DNA from: Ralstonia pickettii
GTDB lineage: Bacteria; Pseudomonadota; Gammaproteobacteria; Burkholderiales; Burkholderiaceae
DNA length: 64,000 nt
Assembly: GCF_030582395.1 (NCBI RefSeq)
Contig: NZ_CP104381.1
Location: forward strand, 2,852,001-2,916,000
Direction: 5' to 3'
Below the pieces are notes generated by a model that worked only from the letters and a program-made list of their open reading frames with translations, did not search any database and was not told the DNA's origin. A program made the translations under genes and the position numbers. Below are positions 27,512 through 37,006 of this stretch, piece after piece (the stretch's first letter is position 1; each line of letters opens with the position of its first letter).

Positions 27512-28654
27512 TTATCGGCCGAGTGCGAGACGCCATCGTTTGAGGAAATCGGCACGGCGAAGCTGATCTTGATGGGCGAGTAAACCCGGACCGACCGGAA
27601 TCGGCCGATGCGTGTTGCCAAGCTCGGCGAGCAGGCGCTTCGCAGTGAGCCCCGTCTCAACGTCCTGGCGCAGCGAAAACAAGAACGCGCGATCCGCCAT
27701 CACGCTCTGGCCGTCGCGCGAGAGCATGAAGTCGAGCCAGAGGCGCGCGGCATTCGGGCGGGCGGCGCGCCGCGCGATAAAGGCGACCCGCGTCGCGACC
27801 AGCGTGTAGTCGGTCGGCATCTTGATGGCGAGCGCCGGATTGCGATCGGCGTAACGCGCGGCGTAAGAGCCGATCACGTCGTACGCGAGCAGGCTTTCGC
27901 CGGAGGCGACGCGCTCCAGCATCGCGGCCGTGGTGATGTACAGGTTGACGTTGACCCCACCCAATGCCTTGGCAACATCCCAGAACACCGGCGTTGTGCG
28001 CGCATCTTCGGCGGCGAACAGGAAGGCGGAACCGGAGTGCTCGATGTCGTAGGAGGCGACCCGACCACGCAGCAAGTCACGATGGCTGTTCAGAATGCGA
28101 GCGAAGTCGGCATGGGTCGATGGGATCAACTCCGGCGGTAGCTGCCGCGTGTTGTAGACAAAGACGACCGGCTCGTAGCTCGTGCCGTACGCCTCGTTCT
28201 TCCAGATCGCCCACGATGGCAGGTAAGGCCGCTCGGGCGATGCGTAAGGAAGTGCGTGGCCGTCGTTCACGAGCTTGAACTGTTCGGGCATGGCCGAACT
28301 CCAGACAACGTCGGCGCCCGGCGACTTGGCGGCGAATTCAGCGAGGAAGCGCCGGTAGATGTCGTCGCTGTTCTGCTCACGGTAGTCGACGGTGATCCCG
28401 GGGTAGCGCGTTTCGAAGGCGCGAATGACCGGGTACGCGGCGGAGAAATCCGTCGTCGAATACACCGTCACACGGCCTTCGCGGCGCGCGGCGTCGATCA
28501 TCGCGCCGTAGTCGCGCGGATAGTACGCCGGCAACTCTGGCGTCGATCGGGTCAGCCACTGGCCATGCGCCCCTGGCGCGGCCACGCCGCTGGCAGCCAG
28601 CAATGCGGCGGTCTGACGGAGCCAGCGGCGACGGGGATTTGGAATGGACGACAT
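27512..28654 (-). CDS. periplasmic solute-binding protein (family 1, Fe3+/PgtC-like), paralogue of the importer's binding protein
   Basis: This 380-residue protein has a twin-arginine-like signal (RRRWLRQTAALLAASG). Its mature part shares many segments with the binding protein encoded at 31112: VTVYSTTD, YGTSYEPVVFVYN, YDIE.S, ERVASGESLLAYD and PTDYTLVATRVAFIA. It is divergent from a response-regulator/histidine-kinase pair. In Salmonella PgtC, an analogous periplasmic protein beside a two-component pair, acts as a sensor subunit, so this copy may sense rather than import. The substrate is unknown. Confidence 0.85.
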   Translation of the reverse strand: MSSIPNPRRRWLRQTAALLAASGVAAPGAHGQWLTRSTPELPAYYPRDYGAMIDAARREGRVTVYSTTDFSAAYPVIRAFETRYPGITVDYREQNSDDIYRRFLAEFAAKSPGADVVWSSAMPEQFKLVNDGHALPYASPERPYLPSWAIWKNEAYGTSYEPVVFVYNTRQLPPELIPSTHADFARILNSHRDLLRGRVASYDIEHSGSAFLFAAEDARTTPVFWDVAKALGGVNVNLYITTAAMLERVASGESLLAYDVIGSYAARYADRNPALAIKMPTDYTLVATRVAFIARRAARPNAARLWLDFMLSRDGQSVMADRAFLFSLRQDVETGLTAKRLLAELGNTHRPIPVGPGLLAHQDQLRRADFLKRWRLALGR

Positions 28655-28761
28655 GCCGGTTGAAGCGCAACTGGAGCCGCATCACGTGGACAGGGAAATC
28701 GAGATACGGGCGCCACGCATTATCATGAAAAAGTAGCCAGAACGATATTGAGAGACACCCG

Positions 28762-29463
28762 ATGCGGATTTTGCTGGTGGAGGATGAGGACGAATTGGCC
28801 GCATGGCTGGCGCGCGCGCTGGCACAAAGCGGCTTCGTGATCGAGCGTGCTGCCGATGGCGTTATCGCCGAAGCCTTTCTCGGCTCAGGAGAATTTGATG
28901 CGGTGGTGCTCGACCTGCGCCTGCCGCGCAAGGATGGCTTTGCCGTGCTGGCCGACATGCGCGCGCGCGACGACCGCACGCCGGTGTTGATCCTCACCGC
29001 CCAGGGCGCGCTGGACGAGCGTGTGCGCGGGCTCAATGCGGGCGCAGATGACTTCCTCACCAAACCGTTCGCGCTGTCGGAACTGGAAGCGCGGTTGATG
29101 GCGCTCATCCGCCGCAGCCGCGGCCGGGCGTTTCCGCGTCTGCGTTGCGGGCCCCTGGAGTTCGACACCGGACGCAAGGCATTCCTGCTGTCGGGCGAGC
29201 CGCTGGCGCTCACGCCGCGTGAGCACGCCGCGCTGTCCGCGCTGCTGCACAAGACCGGCCAGCCGATCAGCAAGGTGCATCTATTCGACAAGGTCTTCAA
29301 CCTGGACAGTGATTCGAGCCCCGACGCGGTGGAGGTGGTGGTGCACCGCCTGCGCAAGAAGCTGGCGGGCATGGGCGTACAGATCGTTACCGTGCGGGGG
29401 CTGGGCTACATGCTTGAAGCCGGCGATGGCGACGCGCCCGCCGCCGGCGACAGCGGCGCGTGA
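28762..29463 (+). CDS. OmpR-family response regulator, TctD-like
   Basis: This 233-residue regulator has an N-terminal receiver domain (phosphoacceptor D51 in VVLDLRLPRKDG, conserved Lys in FLTKPFAL) and a C-terminal winged helix (DAVEVVVHRLRKKL...GLGYMLE). This class usually controls a neighbouring transporter. It overlaps the kinase gene by four bases. Its likely targets are the two binding-protein genes on either side, but no binding site was identified. Confidence 0.93.
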   Translation: MRILLVEDEDELAAWLARALAQSGFVIERAADGVIAEAFLGSGEFDAVVLDLRLPRKDGFAVLADMRARDDRTPVLILTAQGALDERVRGLNAGADDFLTKPFALSELEARLMALIRRSRGRAFPRLRCGPLEFDTGRKAFLLSGEPLALTPREHAALSALLHKTGQPISKVHLFDKVFNLDSDSSPDAVEVVVHRLRKKLAGMGVQIVTVRGLGYMLEAGDGDAPAAGDSGA

Positions 29464-30989
29464 TGCAGCGGCTCGCACGGCTCCGGCTGCCGCGCAGCCT
29501 GAAACTTACGTTGCTTTGGCTGCTGCTGCCGGGGCTGGTGGGTGTGCTGGCCATCGACATCGTCTCGGCGTACCAGGCGCTGCGCGGCGCGACCGATCGC
29601 GCCTACGATCGCGCGCTGCTCGGCTCGGTGCGCGCCATCGAGAACGGCGTGACGATCGAGCGCGGGCAGGTCCAGGTCAACGTGCCGTATGTGGCGTTGT
29701 CCATGTTCGAATCCACCGCGCAGAGCAATGTCTATTACCGCGTCGCTTTCGAGCCCTTGCCGGGCAAGGCGCCCGAAGCGGCGCTGACCGGCTACGACGA
29801 TCTGCCGCTGCCCGTGACGCGGCTGGAGAACGACACCCCGCTCTTCTACGACGCGACGTACCACGACGAGCCCGTACGCGTGGCCGCCGTGGCAAAGCCG
29901 CTGTATCAGCCCGGGCTGCCGGCGCGCATCGTCATCCAGGTTGCGGAAACCATCGAGACGCGGCGCGCGCTGCAGCAGGCGGTGTGGCGCGGTACGCTGC
30001 TGCGCGATGCAGCACTGGTGGCGGTCAGCGCCGCGCTGTTGTGGCTCGGCGTAACCGTCGCGCTGCGGCCGCTCAGCCGCCTGGCTCGCAGCATCGGCGT
30101 ACGTGCGTCGGACGACCTCCGCCCGCTCGATGCCACGGACGTGCCCGCCGAAGTCCGCCCGCTGGTCGACGCGATCAACCACCACATTCATCGCTACGCC
30201 GAACTTGCGGAGGCGCAAAGCCAGTTTCTTGCCGATGCGTCGCACCAGTTGCGCACGCCGCTGGCCGTGCTGCTCACGCAGGCCGAATACGCCCTGCGCG
30301 AAACCGACCCGGCGCGCGTGCGCGAAAGCCTGTCTGCCATCATCGCGCGCCTGCAGTCGACGAACCGGCTGACCACACAGCTGCTCGCCCTCGCCCGCGC
30401 CCGGCATGCGGGGCAGGATGCGCCGGCTGAAACCTTCGACCTCGGTGAATTGGCCCGCGACGTGGTGGTCGACGCACTGCCGCTGGCGCGCGAGAAGCAG
30501 CAGGATCTCGGCTGGGACGACGGCGGCCTCCTCATGCCCTTGCCCGTCATCGGCTATCCGGCGTTCCTGCGCGAGTCGCTCTCCAACCTCGTGCACAACG
30601 CCATCCGCTACACGCCCGCGGGCGGCCGCATCACCGTGCGCGCAGCGGCTGACGGCGATACCGCACTGGTCTGCGTGGACGACACCGGGCCTGGCATGAG
30701 CGCAGAAGAGCGCGCGCATGCGTTCCAGCGTTTTCGCCGCGCACACGAGGGCGGAAGTCGCCAGGGTAAACCCAAGGACGCGCCCAAAGATGCCCGTTAT
30801 GCCGCCGAGGGCTCCGGCCTAGGACTGGCCATCGCGCGTGCCTATGCAGCGCGTAGCGGCGGGCACATCGAATTGGCCGATGGGGAGCCGAACGCGCACG
30901 GCGGCGTCGGCTTGTCGGCGCGCATCCGCGTACCGCTCGCGGGGGCAACTGCGTCCATCGAGCATGCTGCGATGCAGCAGCCGCAATGA
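29460..30989 (+). CDS. sensor histidine kinase, TctE-like
   Basis: This 509-residue inner-membrane kinase has helix 1 near residues 18-36 and a periplasmic sensing region of about 140 residues. Helix 2 is near 182-203, followed by a HAMP-like linker. The HisKA domain has H262 in ADASHQLRTPLAVLLTQ, and the ATPase domain has LSNLVHNAIRYTP, DDTGPGM and GSGLGLAIARAYA. The architecture matches TctE, which senses carboxylates. It is translated with the response regulator (ATGA overlap). Confidence 0.93.
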   Translation: MMQRLARLRLPRSLKLTLLWLLLPGLVGVLAIDIVSAYQALRGATDRAYDRALLGSVRAIENGVTIERGQVQVNVPYVALSMFESTAQSNVYYRVAFEPLPGKAPEAALTGYDDLPLPVTRLENDTPLFYDATYHDEPVRVAAVAKPLYQPGLPARIVIQVAETIETRRALQQAVWRGTLLRDAALVAVSAALLWLGVTVALRPLSRLARSIGVRASDDLRPLDATDVPAEVRPLVDAINHHIHRYAELAEAQSQFLADASHQLRTPLAVLLTQAEYALRETDPARVRESLSAIIARLQSTNRLTTQLLALARARHAGQDAPAETFDLGELARDVVVDALPLAREKQQDLGWDDGGLLMPLPVIGYPAFLRESLSNLVHNAIRYTPAGGRITVRAAADGDTALVCVDDTGPGMSAEERAHAFQRFRRAHEGGSRQGKPKDAPKDARYAAEGSGLGLAIARAYAARSGGHIELADGEPNAHGGVGLSARIRVPLAGATASIEHAAMQQPQ

Positions 30990-30991
30990 AA

Positions 30992-31020
30992 GCGTCACGA
31001 AAGCGCGCGATTTCTATAAT
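30992..31020 (+). promoter_or_regulatory. candidate promoter of the ABC importer operon
   Basis: A perfect TATAAT at 31015-31020 has GCGTCA 17 bases upstream, a poor -35. A strong -10 with a weak -35 is typical of activator-dependent promoters, which would fit control by the neighbouring regulator. The leader would be about 85 bases. Confidence 0.4.
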
Positions 31021-31111
31021 CCGCCGCACCTGGGGCCATCCGTCCGAGCTACACGCACCACGCCATAAGTAGCCGGCCCCACACCATCACAAGCAAACAG
31101 GAGACAAACCC

Positions 31112-32218
31112 ATGCTTCGTGGCCGCTTTACGCCCGCGCACGCCGCTCTCGCTTCAATTGCCGCTGCCGCACTGACCCTCAGCACCACCGCCCTCGCACA
31201 AGTACCGGCTGGTTATCCCGCCAGCTACGCCGACACCATCGCCGCCGCCAAGAAGGAAGGCAAGGTGGTGGTCTATGCGACGACCGACACCAAGGCTGCC
31301 GATCCGCTGATCAAGGATTTCGAGTCGCTCTACCCGGGCGTGAAGGTGGAGTACAACGACATGAACAGCAGCGAGTTGTACAACCGCTTCATCAGTGAGC
31401 AGGCCGCCGGCGGCGCCTCCGCTGACATGATGTGGAACTCGTCGATGGACTCGCAGCTCAAGCTGGCGCAGACCTACGCGATGAAGTACGACTCGCCTGA
31501 AGTGCCGAACGTGCCGAAGTGGGCTGTCTACAAGGGTCTGGCCTACGGCACCACGTACGAGCCGGCCGTGTTCCTGTACAACAAGCGCCTGATCAAGGAT
31601 TCGGAAGTGCCGCAAACGCACGCCGACTTCGCCAAGCTGGTCGCCAGCCAATCCGAGCGATTCAAGAACAAGGTCACGACGTACGACATCGAGAAGTCGG
31701 CCGTGGGCTTCATGATGGCTGCGCAGGACAATCTCGATTCGCCGCAGTACTTCGACTTCGTCAAGGCAGTGGGCCCGAACCTGGTGCTGCAGTCCTCGAC
31801 CGGCACGATGATGGAGCGCGTGGCCTCGGGAGAAAACCTGGTGGCGTACAACATCCTCGGTTCGTACGCGATTGCACGCGCCAAGAAGGATCCGTCGATC
31901 GGCATCGTCTATCCGAAGGACTACACGCTGGTGGTGTCGCGCGTGGCGATGATCGCCAAGAAGGCGAAGAACCCGAACGCGGCCAAGCTCTGGCTGGACT
32001 ACATCCTGTCCAAGCGCGGCCAGGAAATCCTCGCCAACAAATCGGATCTGCACTCGCTGCGGGACGACGTGACGGGTGAAGCCACCGCCGCCGGCCTGAA
32101 GAAGATTCTCGGCAACAGCATCAAGCCGATTCCGGTCGACGAATCGATCCTGGCGTTCCTGGAACCCAAGAAGCGCCTGGACTTCATCAAGCAATGGCGC
32201 ACCGCCGCCGGCCGTTGA
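31112..32218 (+). CDS. ABC importer periplasmic binding protein (family 1, Fe3+-type fold)
   Basis: This 368-residue secreted protein has a signal peptide cleaved near TTALA|QVPAG and an AGGAGA site before the ATG. The family-1 pattern includes VVVYATTDTKAADPLIKDFESLYPG and PVDESILAFLEPKKR. It resembles Fe3+-binding proteins in fold, but the substrate is not readable from the sequence. It is the first gene of a three-gene importer and a paralogue of the binding protein at 27512. Confidence 0.9.
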   Translation: MLRGRFTPAHAALASIAAAALTLSTTALAQVPAGYPASYADTIAAAKKEGKVVVYATTDTKAADPLIKDFESLYPGVKVEYNDMNSSELYNRFISEQAAGGASADMMWNSSMDSQLKLAQTYAMKYDSPEVPNVPKWAVYKGLAYGTTYEPAVFLYNKRLIKDSEVPQTHADFAKLVASQSERFKNKVTTYDIEKSAVGFMMAAQDNLDSPQYFDFVKAVGPNLVLQSSTGTMMERVASGENLVAYNILGSYAIARAKKDPSIGIVYPKDYTLVVSRVAMIAKKAKNPNAAKLWLDYILSKRGQEILANKSDLHSLRDDVTGEATAAGLKKILGNSIKPIPVDESILAFLEPKKRLDFIKQWRTAAGR

Positions 32219-32269
32219 TCTGAGACCTGATCCGCAGTTCACCGGCACACCTATCATCTGACCGACCTG

Positions 32270-32295
32270 CCGGCGCCATCCGTATCTGGCGCCGG
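32270..32295 (+). terminator. intercistronic hairpin after the binding-protein gene
   Basis: CCGGCGCC/GGCGCCGG is a perfect eight-base-pair stem with a ten-base loop, followed by TTCCTTCT. It lies between the binding-protein and permease genes. It fits a partial terminator or mRNA-stabilising hairpin that keeps binding protein in excess over permease. Confidence 0.6.
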
Positions 32296-32312
32296 TTCCT
32301 TCTGGAGGCACC

Positions 32313-34124
32313 ATGCGTTCTCTAGCGCAAGACCGTGCCGCCGCTCGCCAAGCCACCCTCAAGCGCTCGCCCTGGACGCGTGTGGGACAGGCTTTGCCGC
32401 GCGGCGTGGTCATTCTGCTTACCGCGCTGGCGATTTTCACGCCGCTGGCGCTGATCTTCTACCAGAGCTTTCTTTCTGCGCCGTTCTTCATGCCCGACGC
32501 GCTGGCGGGGCTGGATGCGTATCGCTTCATCTTCACGGATTCGGACTTCTGGCACGCCTTCGAGAAATCCGCCGCGCTCGCTCTCGGGCTGGCGGTGATC
32601 TCAGTACCGCTGGGCGGCATCCTGGCGTTCCTGATGGTGCGTTCGGACCTGCCGGGCCGCCGCATTCTCGAACCGCTACTGATGATTCCGGTGTTCGTCT
32701 CGCCGATGGTGCTGGCGTTCGGCTACGTGGTTTCCGCCGGCCCGGTGGGCTTCTACACCGTGTGGTTCAAGAGCCTGTTTGGCGGTGCGCCGTGGAACGT
32801 GTATTCGTTCACCAGCATCATCATCATTGCGGGCCTGACGCACGTGCCTCACGTGTATCTGTATGTCTCTTCAGCGCTGCGCAGCCTCGGTTCGGATGTG
32901 GAAGAAGCCGCGCGTATCGCGGGGGCATCGCCGCTGTCGGTGGCGCTCAACGTGAGCCTGCCCATGGTGCGCCCGGCCCTGCTGTACGCAGCCGTGCTGG
33001 TGATCTTCCTGGGCTTCGAGGTCTTCGGCCTGGTGCTCGTATTGGGCGATCCGGAAGGCCATCTGGTGCTCGCCACGTACCTGTACAAGCTGACCAACAA
33101 GCTCGGCACGCCGGCCTATCACCTGATGGCCGCGGTGGCGGTCTGCCTGGTGATGGTGACGTTCCCGCTGGTGCTGCTGCAACGCTACATGCTGCGCTCG
33201 GCCAACCGCTTCGTCACCGTCAAGGGCAAGGTCACGCGCAGCCGCCCGCTGCCGCTGGGCTCGTGGCGCTGGCCGGCCTGGGCTGTCGTGGTGCTGTGGT
33301 TCTTCGTGACGGTGGTGGTGCCGCTGTCGGGCATCGCGCTGCGCGCCTTCGTATCGAACTGGGGTGAAGGGGTGTCGCTGGTGGAGGCCTTCTCGACCAC
33401 CGCGTTCCAGCAGATCTTCGCGCAGCCGCAATTCCTGCGCGCCATGGTCAACACGGTACTGATCGGCGTGATCGGTGGCGCCATCGCGGTGGCTTGCTAC
33501 ACCTGCATCGGCCTGGCCATGCACCGCAAGCCGGATGGCTTGACGCGCTTCCTCGATTACAGCGTGCTGGTGCCCCGTGCCATTCCGGGTCTCCTGGCTG
33601 GCCTGGCGTTCCTGTGGGTGTTCCTGTTCGTGCCCAACTGGATCGAGACCGGCCTGACCGACAGCGGCCTGCCGTTCGCCAACTGGATCATCGAGAACGT
33701 CGTGCCGAGCCTGCGCGACCTGCGCAGCACGATCTTCAGCGTGTGGATCGCCTACACGGTCGTGTGGCTGGCATATGGCCTGCGGCTGATCTCGGCTGCG
33801 CTGCTGCAAGTCGGTCCGGAACTGGAAGAGGCGGCACGCTCGGTCGGCGCCACCCGCGCCCGCACCACGCGCGACGTGACGGTACCGCTCACGCGCTACG
33901 GCCTGCTCGGCGCGTGGCTGCTGATCTTCCTGATTTTCGAGCGCGAGTACTCGACCGGTGTGTATCTGCTGTCGCCGGGCACCGAGACGATCGGCTCGAT
34001 GCTGGTTTCCCTGTGGGCGGGCGGCGCCATCGATATCGTTGCCGCGCTGTCCTTCGTCAATATCGTGCTGGTGGCCGTCGGCCTCGGCATCGCACTGCGT
34101 TTCGGAGTGAAGCTCCATGATTGA
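32313..34124 (+). CDS. ABC importer permease, two fused membrane domains (FbpB-like)
   Basis: This 603-residue inner-membrane permease has two BPD-type halves of about 300 residues each, both with an EAA loop: EEAARIAGASPLSVALNVSLPM in the first and EEAARSVGATRARTTRDVTVPL in the second. About 12 transmembrane helices are evident. Fusion of two permease halves is typical of Fe3+/phosphonate-type importers. GGAGG precedes the ATG, and the 3' end overlaps the ATPase gene by eight bases. Confidence 0.94.
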   Translation: MRSLAQDRAAARQATLKRSPWTRVGQALPRGVVILLTALAIFTPLALIFYQSFLSAPFFMPDALAGLDAYRFIFTDSDFWHAFEKSAALALGLAVISVPLGGILAFLMVRSDLPGRRILEPLLMIPVFVSPMVLAFGYVVSAGPVGFYTVWFKSLFGGAPWNVYSFTSIIIIAGLTHVPHVYLYVSSALRSLGSDVEEAARIAGASPLSVALNVSLPMVRPALLYAAVLVIFLGFEVFGLVLVLGDPEGHLVLATYLYKLTNKLGTPAYHLMAAVAVCLVMVTFPLVLLQRYMLRSANRFVTVKGKVTRSRPLPLGSWRWPAWAVVVLWFFVTVVVPLSGIALRAFVSNWGEGVSLVEAFSTTAFQQIFAQPQFLRAMVNTVLIGVIGGAIAVACYTCIGLAMHRKPDGLTRFLDYSVLVPRAIPGLLAGLAFLWVFLFVPNWIETGLTDSGLPFANWIIENVVPSLRDLRSTIFSVWIAYTVVWLAYGLRLISAALLQVGPELEEAARSVGATRARTTRDVTVPLTRYGLLGAWLLIFLIFEREYSTGVYLLSPGTETIGSMLVSLWAGGAIDIVAALSFVNIVLVAVGLGIALRFGVKLHD

Positions 34125-35202
34125 ACTCACTGTCAACGACCTGCACCTGCAATACGGCAACAACCCGGTTCTCAAGGGTGTCTCGATGCAGCTGCACAAG
34201 GGCGAGGTCGTCTCGCTGCTGGGCCCGTCCGGTTCGGGCAAGACCACGCTGCTGCGAGCAGTCGCCGGCCTCGAACAGGCCAGTCAAGGGACCGTCCAGA
34301 TCGGCGATCGGGTCATGTTCGACGGCACCAAGAAGCTCGACGTGCCGGCCGAAGGGCGCAACCTGGGCCTGGTGTTCCAGTCGTACGCGCTGTGGCCGCA
34401 CAAGACCGTGGCGGAGAACGTCGCCTACCCGCTCAAGCTGCGCAAGACACCCGCCTCGCAGATCAAGGAACGCGTACAAGCCGTGCTGCAGCAACTGGGC
34501 CTCGGCCATCTGGGCGAGCGTTTCCCGAGCCAGCTCTCCGGCGGCCAGCAGCAACGCGTGGCGATTGCCCGTGCGCTGGTCTACAACCCGCCCGTGATCC
34601 TGCTCGACGAGCCACTCTCGAACCTCGACGCCAAGCTGCGCGAAGAAGCGCGTGCGTTCCTGCGCGAGCTGATCGTCCGCCTGGGCCTGTCGGCCCTGAT
34701 GGTCACGCACGACCAGAGCGAAGCGATGGCCATGTCCGATCGCATCCTGCTGCTCAACAACGGCGTGATCGAACAGCAAGGCACGCCCGAAGAAATGTAC
34801 GGCGCGCCGCAGACGCTCTTCACCGCCGAGTTCATGGGCAGCAACAACCGTGTCAACGGCAAGATCGCGGAAGTGCGTGATGGCATGGCCCGCCTGGTGG
34901 ACGAAACCGGAGGTTGGTCGCTATGGGGCGTGGCGCGCGGTGATCTGAAGCCGGGTGCTTCAGCACACGGCGTGATCCGGCTCGAACAGGTGCGGGTGGG
35001 CATCGACAATGCCGACAACACCATCCACCTGCCGCTCGCCACGCGCATGTACTTGGGCGACCGGTGGGAATGCCTCTTCCGCGCCACCGACGACAGCGGC
35101 GCAACGGGCACAGGCCTGCGCGCCTACTCCGCCAGCGCGCCGAGCGACGGCAAGTACGCGCTGACCTTCCCGCGCGAACAGTTCTGGCTGTACGCCGCTT
35201 GA
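34117..35202 (+). CDS. ABC importer ATPase (Fe3+/polyamine-type)
   Basis: This 361-residue ATPase energises the importer. Walker A is GPSGSGKTT near residue 37, the signature [15 protein letters not shown], Walker [12 protein letters not shown], and the H-loop [16 protein letters not shown]-terminal TOBE-like domain (about 245-355) follows, as in FbpC and PotA. It overlaps the permease by eight bases and ends at a strong bidirectional terminator. Confidence 0.95.
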   Translation: MIELTVNDLHLQYGNNPVLKGVSMQLHKGEVVSLLGPSGSGKTTLLRAVAGLEQASQGTVQIGDRVMFDGTKKLDVPAEGRNLGLVFQSYALWPHKTVAENVAYPLKLRKTPASQIKERVQAVLQQLGLGHLGERFPSQLSGGQQQRVAIARALVYNPPVILLDEPLSNLDAKLREEARAFLRELIVRLGLSALMVTHDQSEAMAMSDRILLLNNGVIEQQGTPEEMYGAPQTLFTAEFMGSNNRVNGKIAEVRDGMARLVDETGGWSLWGVARGDLKPGASAHGVIRLEQVRVGIDNADNTIHLPLATRMYLGDRWECLFRATDDSGATGTGLRAYSASAPSDGKYALTFPREQFWLYAA

Positions 35203-35235
35203 AGCAACAGCAGTAACCGCCGATTCATCGGCAAC

Positions 35236-35263
35236 AAAAAAAGGCAGCCTCGGCTGCCTTTTT
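35236..35263. terminator. bidirectional terminator between the importer operon and tatC
   Basis: GGCAGCC/GGCTGCC arms with A-run before and T-run after serve both strands: the plus-strand importer operon and the minus-strand operon ending in tatC. Confidence 0.88.
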
Positions 35264-35288
35264 CTTTGGCTGATACTGGGCCGGTCGG

Positions 35289-36092
35289 TCAGTCCTTCAC
35301 CACCGGCAGGTGCTCGGGATTGTTTTCCGGTGCCGTGGTGTTACGGATGAAGATGGCCGCCAAGATCAGCCCCAGCTCATACAGCAGCCACAGCGGCACC
35401 GCCAGCAGCAACTGCGACATCACGTCCGGCGGCGTCACAACAGCGGCGATCACGAAGGCGCCGACCACCACGTACGGCCGCGCCTGCCGCAGCTTCTCCA
35501 GACTCACGATGCCAAAGCGCACCAGCACCATCACCACCACCGGCACTTCGAACGTGATGCCGAAGGCAAGGAACGTCGTCATGGCGAAGCTCAGGTACTT
35601 GTCGATGTCGGTGGACATCTCTGCACCCAGCGGCGCGTTGTAGTGCGCCATCACCTTGAACACCGTCGGAAAGACCAGGAAATATGCAAACGCCACGCCG
35701 CACAGAAACAGCACATAAGTGCTCACCACCAGCGGCATGATCATCCGCTTTTCGTGCGTGTACAGCCCCGGCGCTACAAAACGCCAGATTTGATATAGCA
35801 CCCAAGGCAGTGCGATGAGGAAGGCAGCCAGCAGCGTTACCTTCATCGGCACGAAGAACGAGCCGGTGACGTCGGTGACGATCATGTGGCCGTTCTTGGG
35901 CAACGCCTGGATCAGCGGCCGTGAAAACAGATTGAATATATCGGGCGCCCAGTAGACCAGGCCCAGAAAGATCAGCAGCACGCCGGCACCCGCCTTGACG
36001 ATGCGCTCGCGCAATTCGACCAGGTGCGAAATGAACGTTTCCTGCGCGCCATCCTCGGGCGACTCTTGCGGATCGAGCGGAGCGGCACTCAT
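35289..36092 (-). CDS. tatC: Sec-independent protein translocase TatC
   Basis: This 267-residue membrane protein is the twin-arginine signal receptor. Six transmembrane helices are clear. Diagnostic segments are FISHLVELRERIVKA near the N-terminus, PWVLYQIWRFVAPGLYTHEKR and FGITFEVPVVVMVLVRFGI. It is the last gene of the long minus-strand cluster; likely clients here include the Rieske protein PetA. Confidence 0.96.
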   Translation of the reverse strand: MSAAPLDPQESPEDGAQETFISHLVELRERIVKAGAGVLLIFLGLVYWAPDIFNLFSRPLIQALPKNGHMIVTDVTGSFFVPMKVTLLAAFLIALPWVLYQIWRFVAPGLYTHEKRMIMPLVVSTYVLFLCGVAFAYFLVFPTVFKVMAHYNAPLGAEMSTDIDKYLSFAMTTFLAFGITFEVPVVVMVLVRFGIVSLEKLRQARPYVVVGAFVIAAVVTPPDVMSQLLLAVPLWLLYELGLILAAIFIRNTTAPENNPEHLPVVKD

Positions 36093-36153
36093 GTCGGGAG
36101 GGAGAAAGGGAAATCAGGACGCGACACCGCAGACACGGCTCGCGCCCGGAAGA

Positions 36154-36666
36154 TCATTCGAAGAAGGAGCGCGCACGCGACTGTGCGGCAACGATGGGCG
36201 GACGATGGCGCTTGACGCGTGCCGCACCCGACTGCGCCCACATGCGCACGCCCTGCTTCTGGCGGTACCACTTGGGCATCGAGAGCTGCTTGTTGCGCCA
36301 GCTGTTACGGCCGTTGCGCGACTTGCCCGGCGCGGGGCGCCAGTCGGGCGCGGAGGTCGACGTCTGGGCCGGGTCACCCAGCGCCTCGTTCAGGCGCTCG
36401 TTGATCTCCGTCGTGTGTTTGCTGACCTCCTGGTGGATGGTCTGCTCGACATTGCGCGCGGCCTGCTCGAAGTCGGTGCGCATCTTGCGCAGTTCCTCGA
36501 GCTCGATTTCGCGGCTGACCTCGGCCTTCACATCGGCAATGTAGCGCTGTGCGCGGCCAAGCAAGGCACCAGCGGTACGCGCCACCTTGGGCAGACGCTC
36601 GGGCCCGATGACGACGAGCGCCACCATGCCAATGAGCGCCAGCTTGGAAATGCCGAGATCGATCAT
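36154..36666 (-). CDS. tatB: Sec-independent protein translocase TatB
   Basis: This 170-residue protein has a short N-terminal helix (LGISKLALIGMVALVVIGPERLPKV) with the conserved GPERLP hinge, then an amphipathic helix and a long charged cytoplasmic tail. TatB works with TatC in signal recognition. It lies 20 bases downstream of tatA. Confidence 0.95.
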   Translation of the reverse strand: MIDLGISKLALIGMVALVVIGPERLPKVARTAGALLGRAQRYIADVKAEVSREIELEELRKMRTDFEQAARNVEQTIHQEVSKHTTEINERLNEALGDPAQTSTSAPDWRPAPGKSRNGRNSWRNKQLSMPKWYRQKQGVRMWAQSGAARVKRHRPPIVAAQSRARSFFE

Positions 36667-36686
36667 CGGTCAGCGGGCGTCTGTAT

Positions 36687-36944
36687 TCAGCCTTGCTTGG
36701 ACTTGTCGCGCGCTTCGACGTCGATCGTCGTCGAATCGTGCAGCTCGCGCGGCGGCTGGCCGGCGGTCTGTTGCGGTTGTTGCGAACCCGCGGGCTTGTC
36801 TTCCTGCCCTTCGCGCATACCGTCCTTGAAGCCCTTCACGGCGCTGCCCAGATCCGAACCGATGTTGCGCAGCTTCTTGGTGCCGAACACCATCATGATG
36901 ATGACCAGTACGATCAGCCAATGCCAAATGCTAAAGGAACCCAT
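36687..36944 (-). CDS. tatA: Sec-independent protein translocase TatA
   Basis: This 85-residue pore-forming subunit has its transmembrane helix at [20 protein letters not shown], the FGTKKLR hinge and an amphipathic helix with [11 protein letters not shown]. The tail is hydrophilic. First gene of tatABC. Confidence 0.96.
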   Translation of the reverse strand: MGSFSIWHWLIVLVIIMMVFGTKKLRNIGSDLGSAVKGFKDGMREGQEDKPAGSQQPQQTAGQPPRELHDSTTIDVEARDKSKQG

Positions 36945-37006
36945 GTCCTACTCCCACGTAAATACGCCTGGTGGCATCGCAACGGTGGCGACGCCATTGA
37001 TTGAGT

